Below are positions 36,306 through 44,336 of a DNA stretch of 64,000 nucleotides, one piece after another. This stretch comes from Allolucifera butyrica (GTDB lineage Bacteria > Bacillota > Negativicutes > Sporomusales > UPPP01), in the NCBI RefSeq assembly GCF_900476375.1, contig NZ_UPPP01000065.1:1-64000 (forward strand), written 5' to 3'. The notes below the pieces were generated by a model. That model saw only the letters and a list, made by a program, of their open reading frames with translations. It was not told the origin of the DNA and searched no databases. The stretch's first letter is position 1. Each line of letters opens with the position of its first letter. The position numbers and the translations under genes were made by a program.

Positions 36306-37247
36306 TCAATTGTATTGAAATAATAGCACCAGCGCCAGCAGCAGGCCAAACAGGGTGTTGGTTTGCGCCGTAGCTTTCATCGCCGGCATCATTTGCCGGG
36401 GCGTTGTTTTTCCCCGGAACCCTTTAACAGCTTGAATCGCCTTGGGCAAACTGCCAAAGGCCAGCAAGGCCCCCCACGGCAGAACACCGCTGAAAACCAG
36501 CCCCAAAAGCCATACATAGGCAATACTGAAAATAACGGTTAAACAAACAACGGCCCGTTTATGGCCCAGTAAAATGGCCAGCGTTCGCCGTCCGTTTTTC
36601 CGGTCTCCCTCTAAATCACGAATGTTGTTAGCCATTAAGATAGCGCCAATCAAAAATGACACAGGAATTGACACAAGCACACTGCTCAACGTAACGGAAC
36701 CGGTCTGAATATAAAAGGAAAGCAGAATAATGACCAGTCCCATAAAAGTGCCGGCAACCACTTCGCCAAAGGGAGTCGCGGCAATGGGCCGGGGTCCGCC
36801 GGAATAAAGATACCCCGCCATGATACATACTGCGCCGATAGGCAGCAACCACCAGCTCGTTGCCGATGCGAGATAGAATCCTAAAAATAAGGCCGCAACG
36901 ATAAAACCGGACGCCAAGGTTAAAACCAAGTGCGGCGCAACTCCTTCCCGGACAATGGCGCCGCCAATCCCCACGGACTGTTCATTATCCAAGCCGCGTA
37001 CAAAATCATAATACTCATTAAAAGCATTCGTGGCAACTTGAATCAGCATGCAGGCCAACAACATGGCAAAAAACAAGTTAAGCTTTACCGGCTTTAGCGG
37101 CAGCGCCAGCACAGTACCAATCGCAACGGGAACAAAAGCTGCCGTCAGGGTATGGGGGCGCAGCAGGTTCCACCACACGGCCCAATTTTTGCCGGCCGGC
37201 AGAGCCAATAATTGCTCTGGTTCTTTTATTTTTATTTTCGTAGTCAT
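36306..37247 (-). CDS. menA: 1,4-dihydroxy-2-naphthoate polyprenyltransferase
   Basis: Membrane prenyltransferase that attaches the isoprenoid tail in menaquinone synthesis. The 313-residue UbiA-superfamily protein has eight to nine hydrophobic segments, the first Asp-rich motif in NEYYDFVRGLD and the second in NNIRDLEGDRKNGRRTL. The RPHTLTAAFVPV start is MenA-like rather than UbiA- or heme-A-like. It is alone here; other men genes are not in the window. Its presence points to a menaquinone-based respiratory chain (inference). Confidence 0.88.
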   Translation of the reverse strand: MTTKIKIKEPEQLLALPAGKNWAVWWNLLRPHTLTAAFVPVAIGTVLALPLKPVKLNLFFAMLLACMLIQVATNAFNEYYDFVRGLDNEQSVGIGGAIVREGVAPHLVLTLASGFIVAALFLGFYLASATSWWLLPIGAVCIMAGYLYSGGPRPIAATPFGEVVAGTFMGLVIILLSFYIQTGSVTLSSVLVSIPVSFLIGAILMANNIRDLEGDRKNGRRTLAILLGHKRAVVCLTVIFSIAYVWLLGLVFSGVLPWGALLAFGSLPKAIQAVKGFRGKTTPRQMMPAMKATAQTNTLFGLLLALVLLFQYN

Positions 37248-37416
37248 AAAATTCTCCTCGTAATCCCGTTTGTTTTAACCTATATTTTTATAGTAACCGA
37301 TTTGCTACGAATAGTAAATTGGGGAAAAAAAACTGCGCACCCGTAAAGAAATATCATAGTTATCGGCATCATAACATATTTTGAAGCAAGACCATTATTT
37401 GTATGGAGTGGGGATT

Positions 37417-37701
37417 TTGGACGACATGTTTTTATTTAATCTGGATCCTAACGAGCTTGCCCTGGTAGGGTTTTTGGTTGGTTTTGCCATAGCTCAGGAA
37501 AATCTCAGTATTGAAGAACAGTTTATTATCAGCAGCTTTTTAGCTTTAATAGGACAAACTTTATCAACCATTGCGACACAGCGGGTATTACTCAAAGTGC
37601 TGCAGCAAACGGACGACCAGGATCAAACCAAAAAATTGCTGGAACAAATCAAACAATTACAAATAGAAATTGACCAACTAAAAGGGAAAAAAAATGACTA
37701 A
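37417..37701 (+). CDS. Small protein with hydrophobic segments and a C-terminal coiled coil
   Basis: A 94-residue protein I do not recognise. It starts DDMFLFNLDPNELALVGFLVGFAIAQ, has two moderately hydrophobic stretches (about 14-26 and 35-52) and ends in a charged, leucine/isoleucine-spaced helix (EQIKQLQIEIDQLKGKK) likely to form a coiled coil. The TTG at 37417 is preceded by GGAGTGGGGA; the ATG at 37426 is an alternative. It lies just upstream of a cysteine-rich small gene on the same strand, after a short AT-rich spacer. A sporulation role is possible given neighbours but is not shown. Confidence 0.65.
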   Translation: MDDMFLFNLDPNELALVGFLVGFAIAQENLSIEEQFIISSFLALIGQTLSTIATQRVLLKVLQQTDDQDQTKKLLEQIKQLQIEIDQLKGKKND

Positions 37702-37803
37702 ATCGAGTGCAAATTATGTAAAAAAACATAACCTTTTTCCCAACAACCTCATAAGATATAACAAATGGTTCCGCTTCAAGGAAAATTAGAGGAGGTCATG
37801 TAT

Positions 37804-38145
37804 GTGAAATATGGATATTGCCCCAAATGTGGGTATCCTCAGCATTTATGCAAATGCCATTTGTACCATGAGCCGGGTATGAATTGGGGAGAAATGTCAG
37901 GTTATCCTGAAATGAAATGCAAAAAAGAAATGTGCCCCCCTCCCATACAGTGCCATATACCGGAATGCAAGCCGGAAAAAGAGTGTGTTAAGACCTTAAA
38001 GTATGTATTTAAGCTTTATAAAACTTGCAAGTTTCATATGTGTATGATTTGCCCTGTTTGCGGTCATGAATTTGATTATAACCGTCATCACGGCGTATGT
38101 CCCAAATGTATGATGCATACAGACGATCCACCCGATGATATGTAA
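37804..38145 (+). CDS. Cysteine-rich small protein with two zinc-ribbon-like ends
   Basis: A 113-residue protein with 17 cysteines. The N-terminus has CPKCGYPQHLCKCH and the C-terminus has CMICPVCGHEF and CPKCMMH, both zinc-ribbon-like; the middle has scattered cysteines in a Pro/Lys-rich stretch (CPPPIQCHIPECKPEKEC). I do not recognise the family. The GTG at 37804 sits eight bases after GGAGG; the ATG at 37798 is only two bases from it. Cysteine-rich small proteins are common in spore coats, which would fit the nearby yabG, but metal storage is an equal possibility. Confidence 0.65.
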   Translation: MKYGYCPKCGYPQHLCKCHLYHEPGMNWGEMSGYPEMKCKKEMCPPPIQCHIPECKPEKECVKTLKYVFKLYKTCKFHMCMICPVCGHEFDYNRHHGVCPKCMMHTDDPPDDM

Positions 38146-38146
38146 A

Positions 38147-38203
38147 GCAAGACCGCCAATGCGTTCTTGCGGCCCGGGGCTCAAAGCACAGGGCGCAAAA
38201 GAC
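38147..38203. repeat. Dispersed hairpin repeat, diverged copy
   Basis: GCAAGACCGC-CAATGCG-TTCTTGC hairpin followed by GGCCCGGGGCTCAAAGCACA and GGGCGCAAAAGACC. The same order as other copies, with several substitutions that keep the hairpin paired. Confidence 0.6.
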
Positions 38204-38273
38204 CTGTGTATTAACCGGACCTGTTGCAAACGCCGGATAACGCTCCGCCTGAATATGAGCTTCTAAATTATGT

Positions 38274-38300
38274 AAAGCCTGCGGTTATCCCGCAGGCTTT
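38274..38300. terminator. Bidirectional terminator
   Basis: Perfect 11-bp stem AAAGCCTGCGG with its complement, 5-nt loop, and TTTT on the plus strand. It lies between the convergent cysteine-rich and CAP-domain genes. Confidence 0.8.
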
Positions 38301-38357
38301 TGTATTCTAACTTAATGGAAACCGCTAAAAAATGGGATCAATGCACTTTTTAACAGA

Positions 38358-39119
38358 CTAGCGGCCGATAAATTCCTGGGCAACGTAAACTGAACCATTG
38401 CTGCTCCGGGTCACGCCAATGCCGACATCGGTATAATGAGGATTCAGGATATTGGCCCGGTGGCCTGCGCTGTTCATAAACGCAGTTTCAGCAGCGGCAA
38501 CATTTTGATTGATAGCCAGATTTTCCCCGGCATATACATAGCTGATGCCGGCTTGCCTCATCCGGTCAAACGGGGATTGTCCTTCGGGATTGGTATGGGA
38601 AAAGAAATTACGGCGAACCATATCTTGCGTATAACTCTCCGCCAAAGCCGTAAGCTGGGAATTCAGCCGGAGAGCAGGCAGCCCCTGGGCAGCCCGGTCG
38701 GCATTCAGCAAGCGTAACGCCTGTTGCTCGTCACTAGAAACGGCGCTGCCGGCGGAATTGGACGCCGGTGAAGTGTTAGAAGCAGGTGGCGTTGTTACGG
38801 TAGTTGCCGGACTGGGAATTGTCATCCAATTCGGATTGCTTACTGCATTGGAACTAAATCCCGGCTTGTCCACCGTCCAAAGATTAGAAGCCGCAGGATA
38901 GCTGTTGGAAGGCATACGATAGGTATACCCGGCCGGCAAAAACGACCCGAAAGTCAGGTAGTTTCCCCAGCCGCCATACCAGGAGGGACCGTTCCACGTA
39001 TTTCCCCAGGCAGCCGCTGCCGTCACTGCCGGAAAGACGGTCGCCCAGGAAAGGGTAACCAGAGACAAGGATACCAAGCTGAGAACAAAAATACGCAGGA
39101 CCTTGTTTAAATATTGCAC
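38358..39119 (-). CDS. Secreted CAP/SCP-domain protein (YkwD-like)
   Basis: A 253-residue protein with an N-terminal signal peptide (hydrophobic to about residue 30, ending near AVTAAAAW), a Trp/Tyr/Pro/Ser-rich linker, and a C-terminal CAP domain from about residue 130. Domain motifs include LLNADRAAQGLPALRLN, FSHTNPEGQSPFDRM, AGENLA and GHRANILNPHYTDVGIG. This layout is common in spore-formers, where such proteins are found in spore coats or culture fluid. The GTG start follows AAAGGAAG. Function of the bacterial CAP domain remains unclear. Confidence 0.85.
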   Translation of the reverse strand: MQYLNKVLRIFVLSLVSLSLVTLSWATVFPAVTAAAAWGNTWNGPSWYGGWGNYLTFGSFLPAGYTYRMPSNSYPAASNLWTVDKPGFSSNAVSNPNWMTIPSPATTVTTPPASNTSPASNSAGSAVSSDEQQALRLLNADRAAQGLPALRLNSQLTALAESYTQDMVRRNFFSHTNPEGQSPFDRMRQAGISYVYAGENLAINQNVAAAETAFMNSAGHRANILNPHYTDVGIGVTRSSNGSVYVAQEFIGR

Positions 39120-39252
39120 TTGATCTTCCTTTCTCTAAATAATAAGTTACAATCCCGAATACAGTGTTACTATTTCGACTGCTCTGCTATAAAATCCTGT
39201 CTAACTTTTCTGTTAATTGTTTACAAACCCGTTGTGTTTTAAGCAGTCCAGG

Positions 39253-39286
39253 CAGACAAGGTTGCCGGATCAGGCAGCCTTGTCTG
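39253..39286 (-). terminator. Hairpin after yabG, probable terminator
   Basis: A 14-bp stem with one G-U pair (CAGACAAGG-T-TGCC with GGCAGCCTTGTCTG) and a 6-nt loop, starting 9 nt past the yabG stop. The following T-tract is weak on the minus strand. Confidence 0.6.
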
Positions 39287-39294
39287 AATACTGC

Positions 39295-40167
39295 TCAATA
39301 CGGGGTTTTGGGCATACCCAGCCGGAATTTCCCCCTTGTTTCCACCCCGCCGACCCCTTCGATGCCGGTGACAGACGCTACAATGGCTTCATTTACATTG
39401 ACCGTATTGCCTATTGGCGTATATGCCACCTTTTCCGCAATAAATACCGGGTCATAGGCATGAATAAAAATCCGGGTGGGAGAACTGGCAAAATTGGCAC
39501 CGGCTCCCAGGATGGCTTCAAAATGGGATTGGCAGGCTCCGGCAAAAATAACCAGATCATCGCGGGAAGGCTGGTAAAGGCGGACATTTCTTACCGCCCG
39601 GACAAAATGCTTAGAATTCCGGTAGTTGTTAATATCCCGCAGGTCTTTTTTCCCCCCGCCAATCAATGCGTCATGACCGGTAAGCACAATAATGTCCGGC
39701 CAGTGATCTTTCAGCAAATCCACGATATGGTCAGGCTGCTGCTCTTCCGGCATCCACTTGCCCACAGCGTCTATATTCAGTTGATGATATGTTTTCAAAC
39801 ACATCTTTAAATATTCTTCATCCCCGTCCAAATGAAGCACCCGTCCGGGCAATTCAAAGGAACCGTATTTTTTCGCCGCCCCGGAACGAAGTAAATCCGA
39901 TCGTTGCCGTTCCCTGGTCCGGCGCAGCATAACCCGTTTTAAATTCTCATTATGCAAACTTTCCATTCGCACAATCTCATTACGCAGATGTTCCGCCGAC
40001 ACCCGTTCCAAATCGTCAATCGGGGCATCGGCGACCAGGCGCAGGTGCAATCCTTTGAGAGCGCAGTGCGTTAGGTTAGCCTCGTCACAAAAAATATCGG
40101 TCACTTTAAAAACAATATCGCCGCCATGTGACTTCCGTACAACCAGGTCGCCTACTGTTATGGACAT
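39295..40167 (-). CDS. yabG: Sporulation-specific protease YabG
   Basis: Peptidase U57 family enzyme that trims spore-coat proteins such as SafA and CotE partners in B. subtilis. The 290-residue protein is full length and shows the family's stretches GDLVVRKSHGGDIVFKV, PGRVLHLDGDEEYL, DIIVLTGHDAL and FAGACQSHFEAILGAGANFASSP. It is restricted to spore-formers, so it marks this genome as one. The gene lies between rsmA and the cyanophycin region, near its B. subtilis position. A CATA-type -10 (CATAGTATG, minus strand, 40192-40200) upstream would fit mother-cell sigma control. Confidence 0.96.
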   Translation of the reverse strand: MSITVGDLVVRKSHGGDIVFKVTDIFCDEANLTHCALKGLHLRLVADAPIDDLERVSAEHLRNEIVRMESLHNENLKRVMLRRTRERQRSDLLRSGAAKKYGSFELPGRVLHLDGDEEYLKMCLKTYHQLNIDAVGKWMPEEQQPDHIVDLLKDHWPDIIVLTGHDALIGGGKKDLRDINNYRNSKHFVRAVRNVRLYQPSRDDLVIFAGACQSHFEAILGAGANFASSPTRIFIHAYDPVFIAEKVAYTPIGNTVNVNEAIVASVTGIEGVGGVETRGKFRLGMPKTPY

Positions 40168-40332
40168 ATTTCTCCCTCCCCTCGGTTATTACATACTATG
40201 TGTCACACGAATGATTTGCCATCGAATTTTTCCCGTCCGGTACAAGTCGCAAATACAAGCACCTATCAATATACTATAGTAGGTTGCCTAGGCTCATAGG
40301 CAGCGCCTGATAATCACAGAGGTGATAGCCAC

Positions 40333-41133
40333 ATGATCACCGTAGTCGTTCCAGCAAAGAATGAGGCCGGCCGTATTGTGACGGTACTGCAAAATTTGGG
40401 GACTTTACCCGTTGACCACATTATCCTCGTAGCAAATGGATCGAAAGACGCAACCATGCAAGAAGTGCTGCGCATGCGGCTTCCCAAACTACAAATCCTT
40501 TATTTTCATGAATGCCTGGGCATCGATGTTCCCAGAGCAATCGGCGCCAAGGTGGCCGCCTCGCTGGGAAGCGACGTGGTTGTTTTTGTTGATGGTGACA
40601 TGGTAGGAACCTTTAACGAAAATCTTATTGAACTGGCTGATGGAATCCTGTTAAAGCACCTCGATATGGCCCTGACTAATTGCTATCCTTCTCCTCCCCG
40701 CCATATTGAACGGTATAACCCCACCTTTCAGTGGCGCCTTAATTTAAACAAAGAAATTGGTCTGGAAAAAAAAATTAATCTGGCAACACCTGCTCACGGC
40801 CCCCACGCCGTATCCCGGCGCCTTCTGGAATCCATTCCCATCCGTGAACTTGCCATTCCACCTGTCAGCATCGCTCTGGCAAGAATGCATAAACTGCGTA
40901 TTGATGTGGCAACTACCATTCCTCATTACCGCCTGGGTTCTTCCATCAAAAACCAAATCCATACCAACAAAATTATTGATACCATTGTTGGTGATTGTCT
41001 CGAAGGAATTGCCGTTTTTCATGACCAGCCACGCACCCGCCAGTGGCAAAATAAAACATATCTGGGTTATCACAGTGAACGCCGTTTTGATCTTTTGGAT
41101 CACTTTTTAAATGAAAATCAATCTTCCACATAA
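40333..41133 (+). CDS. Family 2 glycosyltransferase
   Basis: A 266-residue GT-A-fold enzyme: MITVVVPAKNEAGRIVTVL at the start and a DxD-type metal site in VVVFVDGDMVG (about residue 94). No membrane segment is present, and the acceptor and sugar are unknown. The C-terminal half (about 170-266) is not typical of characterised enzymes. It stands alone on the plus strand between yabG and rsmA, with a GAGGTGA site. A spore-related role is possible from position only. Confidence 0.8.
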   Translation: MITVVVPAKNEAGRIVTVLQNLGTLPVDHIILVANGSKDATMQEVLRMRLPKLQILYFHECLGIDVPRAIGAKVAASLGSDVVVFVDGDMVGTFNENLIELADGILLKHLDMALTNCYPSPPRHIERYNPTFQWRLNLNKEIGLEKKINLATPAHGPHAVSRRLLESIPIRELAIPPVSIALARMHKLRIDVATTIPHYRLGSSIKNQIHTNKIIDTIVGDCLEGIAVFHDQPRTRQWQNKTYLGYHSERRFDLLDHFLNENQSST

Positions 41134-41170
41134 CATAAGAGCAGCTCTTGGCTAAGAGCTGCTCTTATGT
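41133..41170. terminator. Large palindromic terminator-like hairpin
   Basis: Perfect 17-bp stem ACATAAGAGCAGCTCTT with its complement and a 4-nt loop, overlapping the glycosyltransferase stop and 15 nt past the rsmA stop. T-runs are poor on both sides, but the stem can end both convergent transcripts. Confidence 0.7.
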
Positions 41171-41184
41171 TGCATCCGTTTTGC

Positions 41185-42045
41185 TTAGGATCCTTGCTCC
41201 TGTTCGGTCCAGGCATTGGCCACAGCGGCAAATTCCGCCAGGGACAGGGTTTCACCCCGCCGCATTCCATCTATCCCGGCCGTATTCAGGATTCCGTTCA
41301 CCTGCGGGGCATCCAGCCCGGCGGCTTTTAATGCATTATGCAAGGTTTTACGGCGTTGTGCGAAGGCAGCCTTGACAACCCGGAAAAATCGTGTCTCATC
41401 CTGCACGTCCACAAGAGGCTGCTGCCGTACCGTACAACGGATGACTGCCGATTCTACCGCCGGTTGCGGAATAAAGGAGGAAGGCGGCACGAAAAACATA
41501 ATCTCCGGCAGAGTATAATATTGGACCGCCACCGACAAGGCGCCATAATCCTTACCTCCCGGTGAAGCAATCATCCGTTCCGCTACTTCCTTTTGAACCA
41601 TCGTAACCAAAACTTCAATCGGCAACCGTTCTTCCAGGAGCTTCATGATAATCGGCGTTGTAATATAATATGGTAAATTCGCAACCACCTTATATTTAGG
41701 CACCGTTATTTCCCGGGAAATGTCGATACGTAGCACATCACCCTGAATAATACGCACATTATCATATCCAGCCAGCGTTTTAGCCAGTACATCGGGCAGG
41801 CGCTTATCCAGTTCCACCGCTACTACCTGACTGCCGGCCTCGGCCAGCCCCTGGGTCAGCGTACCGATACCCGGTCCGATTTCGAGAATGGTATCCCCGC
41901 TGCCGGCCCCCGCTGCAGCCACAATTCCTTGCACGACGTGTTCATCAATCAAAAAATTCTGACCTAATTTTTTACTGGCATGGAGGTTAAAGGTTTTTAA
42001 AATATGCAGTGTAACATCTTTTCTGGCAATCTTCGGCTGAATCAT
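41185..42045 (-). CDS. rsmA: 16S rRNA A1518/A1519 N6-dimethyltransferase
   Basis: Also called KsgA; dimethylates two adjacent adenines in helix 45 during small-subunit maturation. The 286-residue protein has KKLGQNFLIDEHV, the SAM motif EIGPGIGTLTQGLAE and the catalytic NLPYYITTPI. Its ATG overlaps the rnmV stop by 4 nt (ATGA), the conserved Firmicute rnmV-rsmA coupling. Confidence 0.97.
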   Translation of the reverse strand: MIQPKIARKDVTLHILKTFNLHASKKLGQNFLIDEHVVQGIVAAAGAGSGDTILEIGPGIGTLTQGLAEAGSQVVAVELDKRLPDVLAKTLAGYDNVRIIQGDVLRIDISREITVPKYKVVANLPYYITTPIIMKLLEERLPIEVLVTMVQKEVAERMIASPGGKDYGALSVAVQYYTLPEIMFFVPPSSFIPQPAVESAVIRCTVRQQPLVDVQDETRFFRVVKAAFAQRRKTLHNALKAAGLDAPQVNGILNTAGIDGMRRGETLSLAEFAAVANAWTEQEQGS

Positions 42046-42587
42046 ATCGGGCCGGCCTCCATTTGCGCCACAGCCCGGCTGAATTCTTCCCGGCTGACGC
42101 CATAGTGATTGAGACGGTATAAAAAACTCTTGGCATTTGCATAACCGATACCCAGCATCTCACCTAGTACCGCCCGCCGCTCTGCCGCGTCAGGCCCGCC
42201 GGATAAACGGTTCTGCAATAGATCCTGCTGCAAGAACTCTTCCCGGGGCTGCCATGTCAGATAACGGATTTTAGCCAGTGCCGCCCGGATAGCCTCCGGC
42301 GAAGCCTGCTCAATACCCACATCCTGATTGGCTGTGGCGTCCCGCCGCGGCACAAAAGCGTGTTTGGCCAGAGGAAACCGCTCCTTTAAATAATTGCGGA
42401 TCCGTTCGCCGGCACTATCCGGATCGGTCAATATAATCAAGCCCCGTTTTTGATAGGCTTGTTCGATTCTATGCAAAATAAGCGGTCCCAGTGTAAAACC
42501 GCCGGTAGCAATGCATTCCGCATCCACGGCCCGTTTTATGGCGGCAATATCCTGTTTTCCTTCCACAACAATTACTTCTTTAATCAT
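42042..42587 (-). CDS. rnmV: Ribonuclease M5
   Basis: Matures 5S rRNA by cutting the precursor in a double-stranded region. The 181-residue protein has an N-terminal Toprim domain: VVVEGKQDIAAIKRAVDAE with the catalytic glutamate and LTDPDSAGERIRNYL with the DxD acidic pair. The C-terminal part is the M5-specific region. Translationally coupled to rsmA. The start follows a modest AAAGGAC site. Confidence 0.95.
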   Translation of the reverse strand: MIKEVIVVEGKQDIAAIKRAVDAECIATGGFTLGPLILHRIEQAYQKRGLIILTDPDSAGERIRNYLKERFPLAKHAFVPRRDATANQDVGIEQASPEAIRAALAKIRYLTWQPREEFLQQDLLQNRLSGGPDAAERRAVLGEMLGIGYANAKSFLYRLNHYGVSREEFSRAVAQMEAGPI

Positions 42588-42600
42588 TTCGGTCCTTTCT

Positions 42601-42725
42601 GAGAAAGACCGCTAATGCGGTCTTTCGGTAATTGGTAACAGGAGATTGGTAATTGGAAAAAGACAGGATACGAAAAGCCGGAACGGCGCAGCGTTGATGA
42701 GAGGATTCTTCTGTCGTTAATGGTT
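42601..42725. repeat. Composite repeat: GAAAGACCGC hairpin, GGTAATTGG tract and 43-nt element
   Basis: Starts with AGAAAGACCGC-TAAT-GCGGTCTTTC, then GGTAATTGGTAACAGG and GATTGGTAATTGG, then (42682-42725) AACGGCGCAGCGTTGATGAG continuing to GTTAATGGTT. The last part recurs at 44024-44066 on the other side of the yabE-type gene, about 80 percent identical by eye. Confidence 0.6.
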
Positions 42726-42740
42726 ATTATACCTGGGAGC

Positions 42741-42772
42741 AAAAACCAACAGGGATACCCCTGTTGGTTTTT
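42741..42772 (-). terminator. Intrinsic terminator after the 3D-domain gene
   Basis: Perfect 14-bp stem AAAAACCAACAGGG with its complement, 4-nt loop, T-run on the plus strand and A/T-rich on the minus. The gene's stop codon lies at its edge. Confidence 0.85.
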
Positions 42773-43763
42773 AATCTGCCAGAATATACACCTTGACCGT
42801 TTGGTGTCCAAACGACCAGGCCTCATTGGAATTTTCCATACACAAATCGATCCGGTTGCCGGTTATGGCTGAACCCGTATCGGCCGCCAAGGCTAATCCA
42901 TAGCCGGGAATAAACAATCTGGTGCCGAGACGGATTACGCTAGGATCAACCGCCACAATACCGCGCCGGGCCGGTATACCGCTAGCCGTAATTCCTTCCG
43001 ACGATCCGTCAGTGGGAAGATAGGCTGTAGCCCGCATCCATTCCACCCGCCGGAAACGCATTTCCCCCCGGGATGTTTCCACGGTATCGCGCGTACCGAC
43101 TTTAATAATCTGCGGTTTCGCTTCCCGGATGATTTTTTCTTCTACCGGCTCAGAGCCAACTTGCTGTCCGTCTGCAAACTTCAGCCGGATACTCACCGTT
43201 TTAGCACCATTCTGGCCGTTCTCCACTACCTGCTCCTGTCCTTGTTCCATATCGGAATCAGGCTGGCGGACAACCGGATAAGGAATGCTCTCTTCCTGGC
43301 TAATTGTCTTTTCAGTTAAGACAATTGCCTGAATCTGCATATTTGGCGTTACTTTTGTGTTTTCATCCGGAACCAGTTTAATATGGTCCGCCGGAATTCC
43401 TAACGCATGGGCGGCTTCCCCCACCGTTGGTTTGTTGGTAATTACCTTGCGGGTCTCCCCCCGGTAAACAAGGGTTACTGGTGCGGCGCGATCTACTTCA
43501 ATCGTACTGCCGTTGACAAGTTTTCCTGTTGACAACCGGTATTCGTCGTTGGGACCTAATGTTACTCCTGCTTGCAACAACACTTCCTGTGGATTATTGT
43601 ATAGTGTGCTTACATTTAAATTCTTACCATCGACTACAATATGTACCGTCTTGTGCGCCCAAACAAACCCGGTTGCCACCAGTGATGCCACGATGACTGC
43701 CCCGATTAGCAGCATCCTCATCTTTCGCCCGCGAAAAGCCTTTTTGGGCAAAACATCACTCAT
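42771..43763 (-). CDS. yabE: DUF348/G5/3D-domain cell-wall protein (YabE-like)
   Basis: A 330-residue secreted or membrane-anchored protein: an N-terminal membrane segment (about 15-35), two DUF348 repeats (about 38-150), a G5 domain (about 155-225) and a C-terminal 3D domain with its aspartates in AVDPSVIRLGT, AADTGSAI and RIDLCME. B. subtilis YabE is a resuscitation-promoting-factor-like wall hydrolase; the same location beside rnmV supports the identity. The ATG at 43763 follows AAAGGGGG; the upstream in-frame codons are not family-like. Short repeats flank the gene on both sides. Confidence 0.9.
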   Translation of the reverse strand: MSDVLPKKAFRGRKMRMLLIGAVIVASLVATGFVWAHKTVHIVVDGKNLNVSTLYNNPQEVLLQAGVTLGPNDEYRLSTGKLVNGSTIEVDRAAPVTLVYRGETRKVITNKPTVGEAAHALGIPADHIKLVPDENTKVTPNMQIQAIVLTEKTISQEESIPYPVVRQPDSDMEQGQEQVVENGQNGAKTVSIRLKFADGQQVGSEPVEEKIIREAKPQIIKVGTRDTVETSRGEMRFRRVEWMRATAYLPTDGSSEGITASGIPARRGIVAVDPSVIRLGTRLFIPGYGLALAADTGSAITGNRIDLCMENSNEAWSFGHQTVKVYILAD

Positions 43764-43888
43764 GTATTTCCCCCTTTCTGAACGCTCGTAAAATTGTACC
43801 ATAAATGGTATCAGCTTGTCAAACCATCCACTCTTTCCCTGTCCTCAAAGTATTTCCCTGCCTTGGAAATCCTATTCATACCCGGAAA

Positions 43889-43955
43889 AGGAAAAACCGC
43901 AACGCGGTTTTTCGGCTCATGGCGCAGAGCCCTGGGCACTGAAAAACCCGGCAAA
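43889..43955. repeat. Dispersed hairpin repeat, full copy
   Basis: GGAAAAACCGC-AAC-GCGGTTTTTC (perfect hairpin), then GGCTCATGGCGCAGAGCCCT and GGGCACTGAAAAACCC. The clearest hairpin of the family. Confidence 0.75.
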
Positions 43956-44023
43956 AGGCTTCTGGCAAATCTTTGCTCTTCCAGGCAGAAAAAAGGTCTT
44001 GTTATAAGCGGATTAGGTGACAC

Positions 44024-44106
44024 AACGGCGCGGCGCTGATAAGGGATTCTCTGCTGTTAACAGTTGCCGGTCCATAAGAAAGACCGCTGACGCGGTCTTT
44101 CAGTCC
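44024..44106. repeat. 43-nt element copy 2 followed by GAAAGACCGC hairpin
   Basis: AACGGCGCGGCGCTGATAAG continuing to GTTAACAGTT matches 42682-42725, then AAGAAAGACCGC-TGAC-GCGGTCTTTC, which matches the hairpin at 42601. The order of the two parts is reversed relative to the other side of yabE. Confidence 0.6.
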
Positions 44107-44312
44107 ATATCACAAGGCCCGGGACGCCAAAATCTTAAACGAAGACCCAATAAGAACACTTTTGCAAGAAAAATATTGCGGCTTTACAGAGGACGGCAAA
44201 AAAAGAGGATTAGTACAAGATATTCATCGGGGGGCCTAAATATTCCAATGACCCCACTCTTCGCAGTCCTTTGTTATTCGACAATAATTCTCCGGGAAAT
44301 ATTGCCGCTATC

Positions 44313-44335
44313 AGTTCAGAATGCGAAATGTGGGA
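44313..44335 (+). repeat. 23-nt shared element, copy 2
   Basis: AGTTCAGAATGCGAAATGTG plus GGA, one mismatch from the copy at 30739-30761. Here it ends one base before the tatD stop, in antisense to that gene. Confidence 0.5.
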
Positions 44336-44336
44336 A

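Larger units (their letters stand above)
43764..44336. other. Repeat-rich spacer between yabE and tatD genes
   Basis: No gene is supported. It holds a full copy of the dispersed hairpin repeat (43889-43955), a copy of the 43-nt element (44024-44066), a second GAAAGACCGC hairpin (44076-44102) and the 23-nt element (44313-44335). A plus-strand frame of about 150 codons across 44017-44478 runs through repeats and into tatD antisense and has no ribosome-binding site. It is the largest non-coding stretch of the window. Confidence 0.6.
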
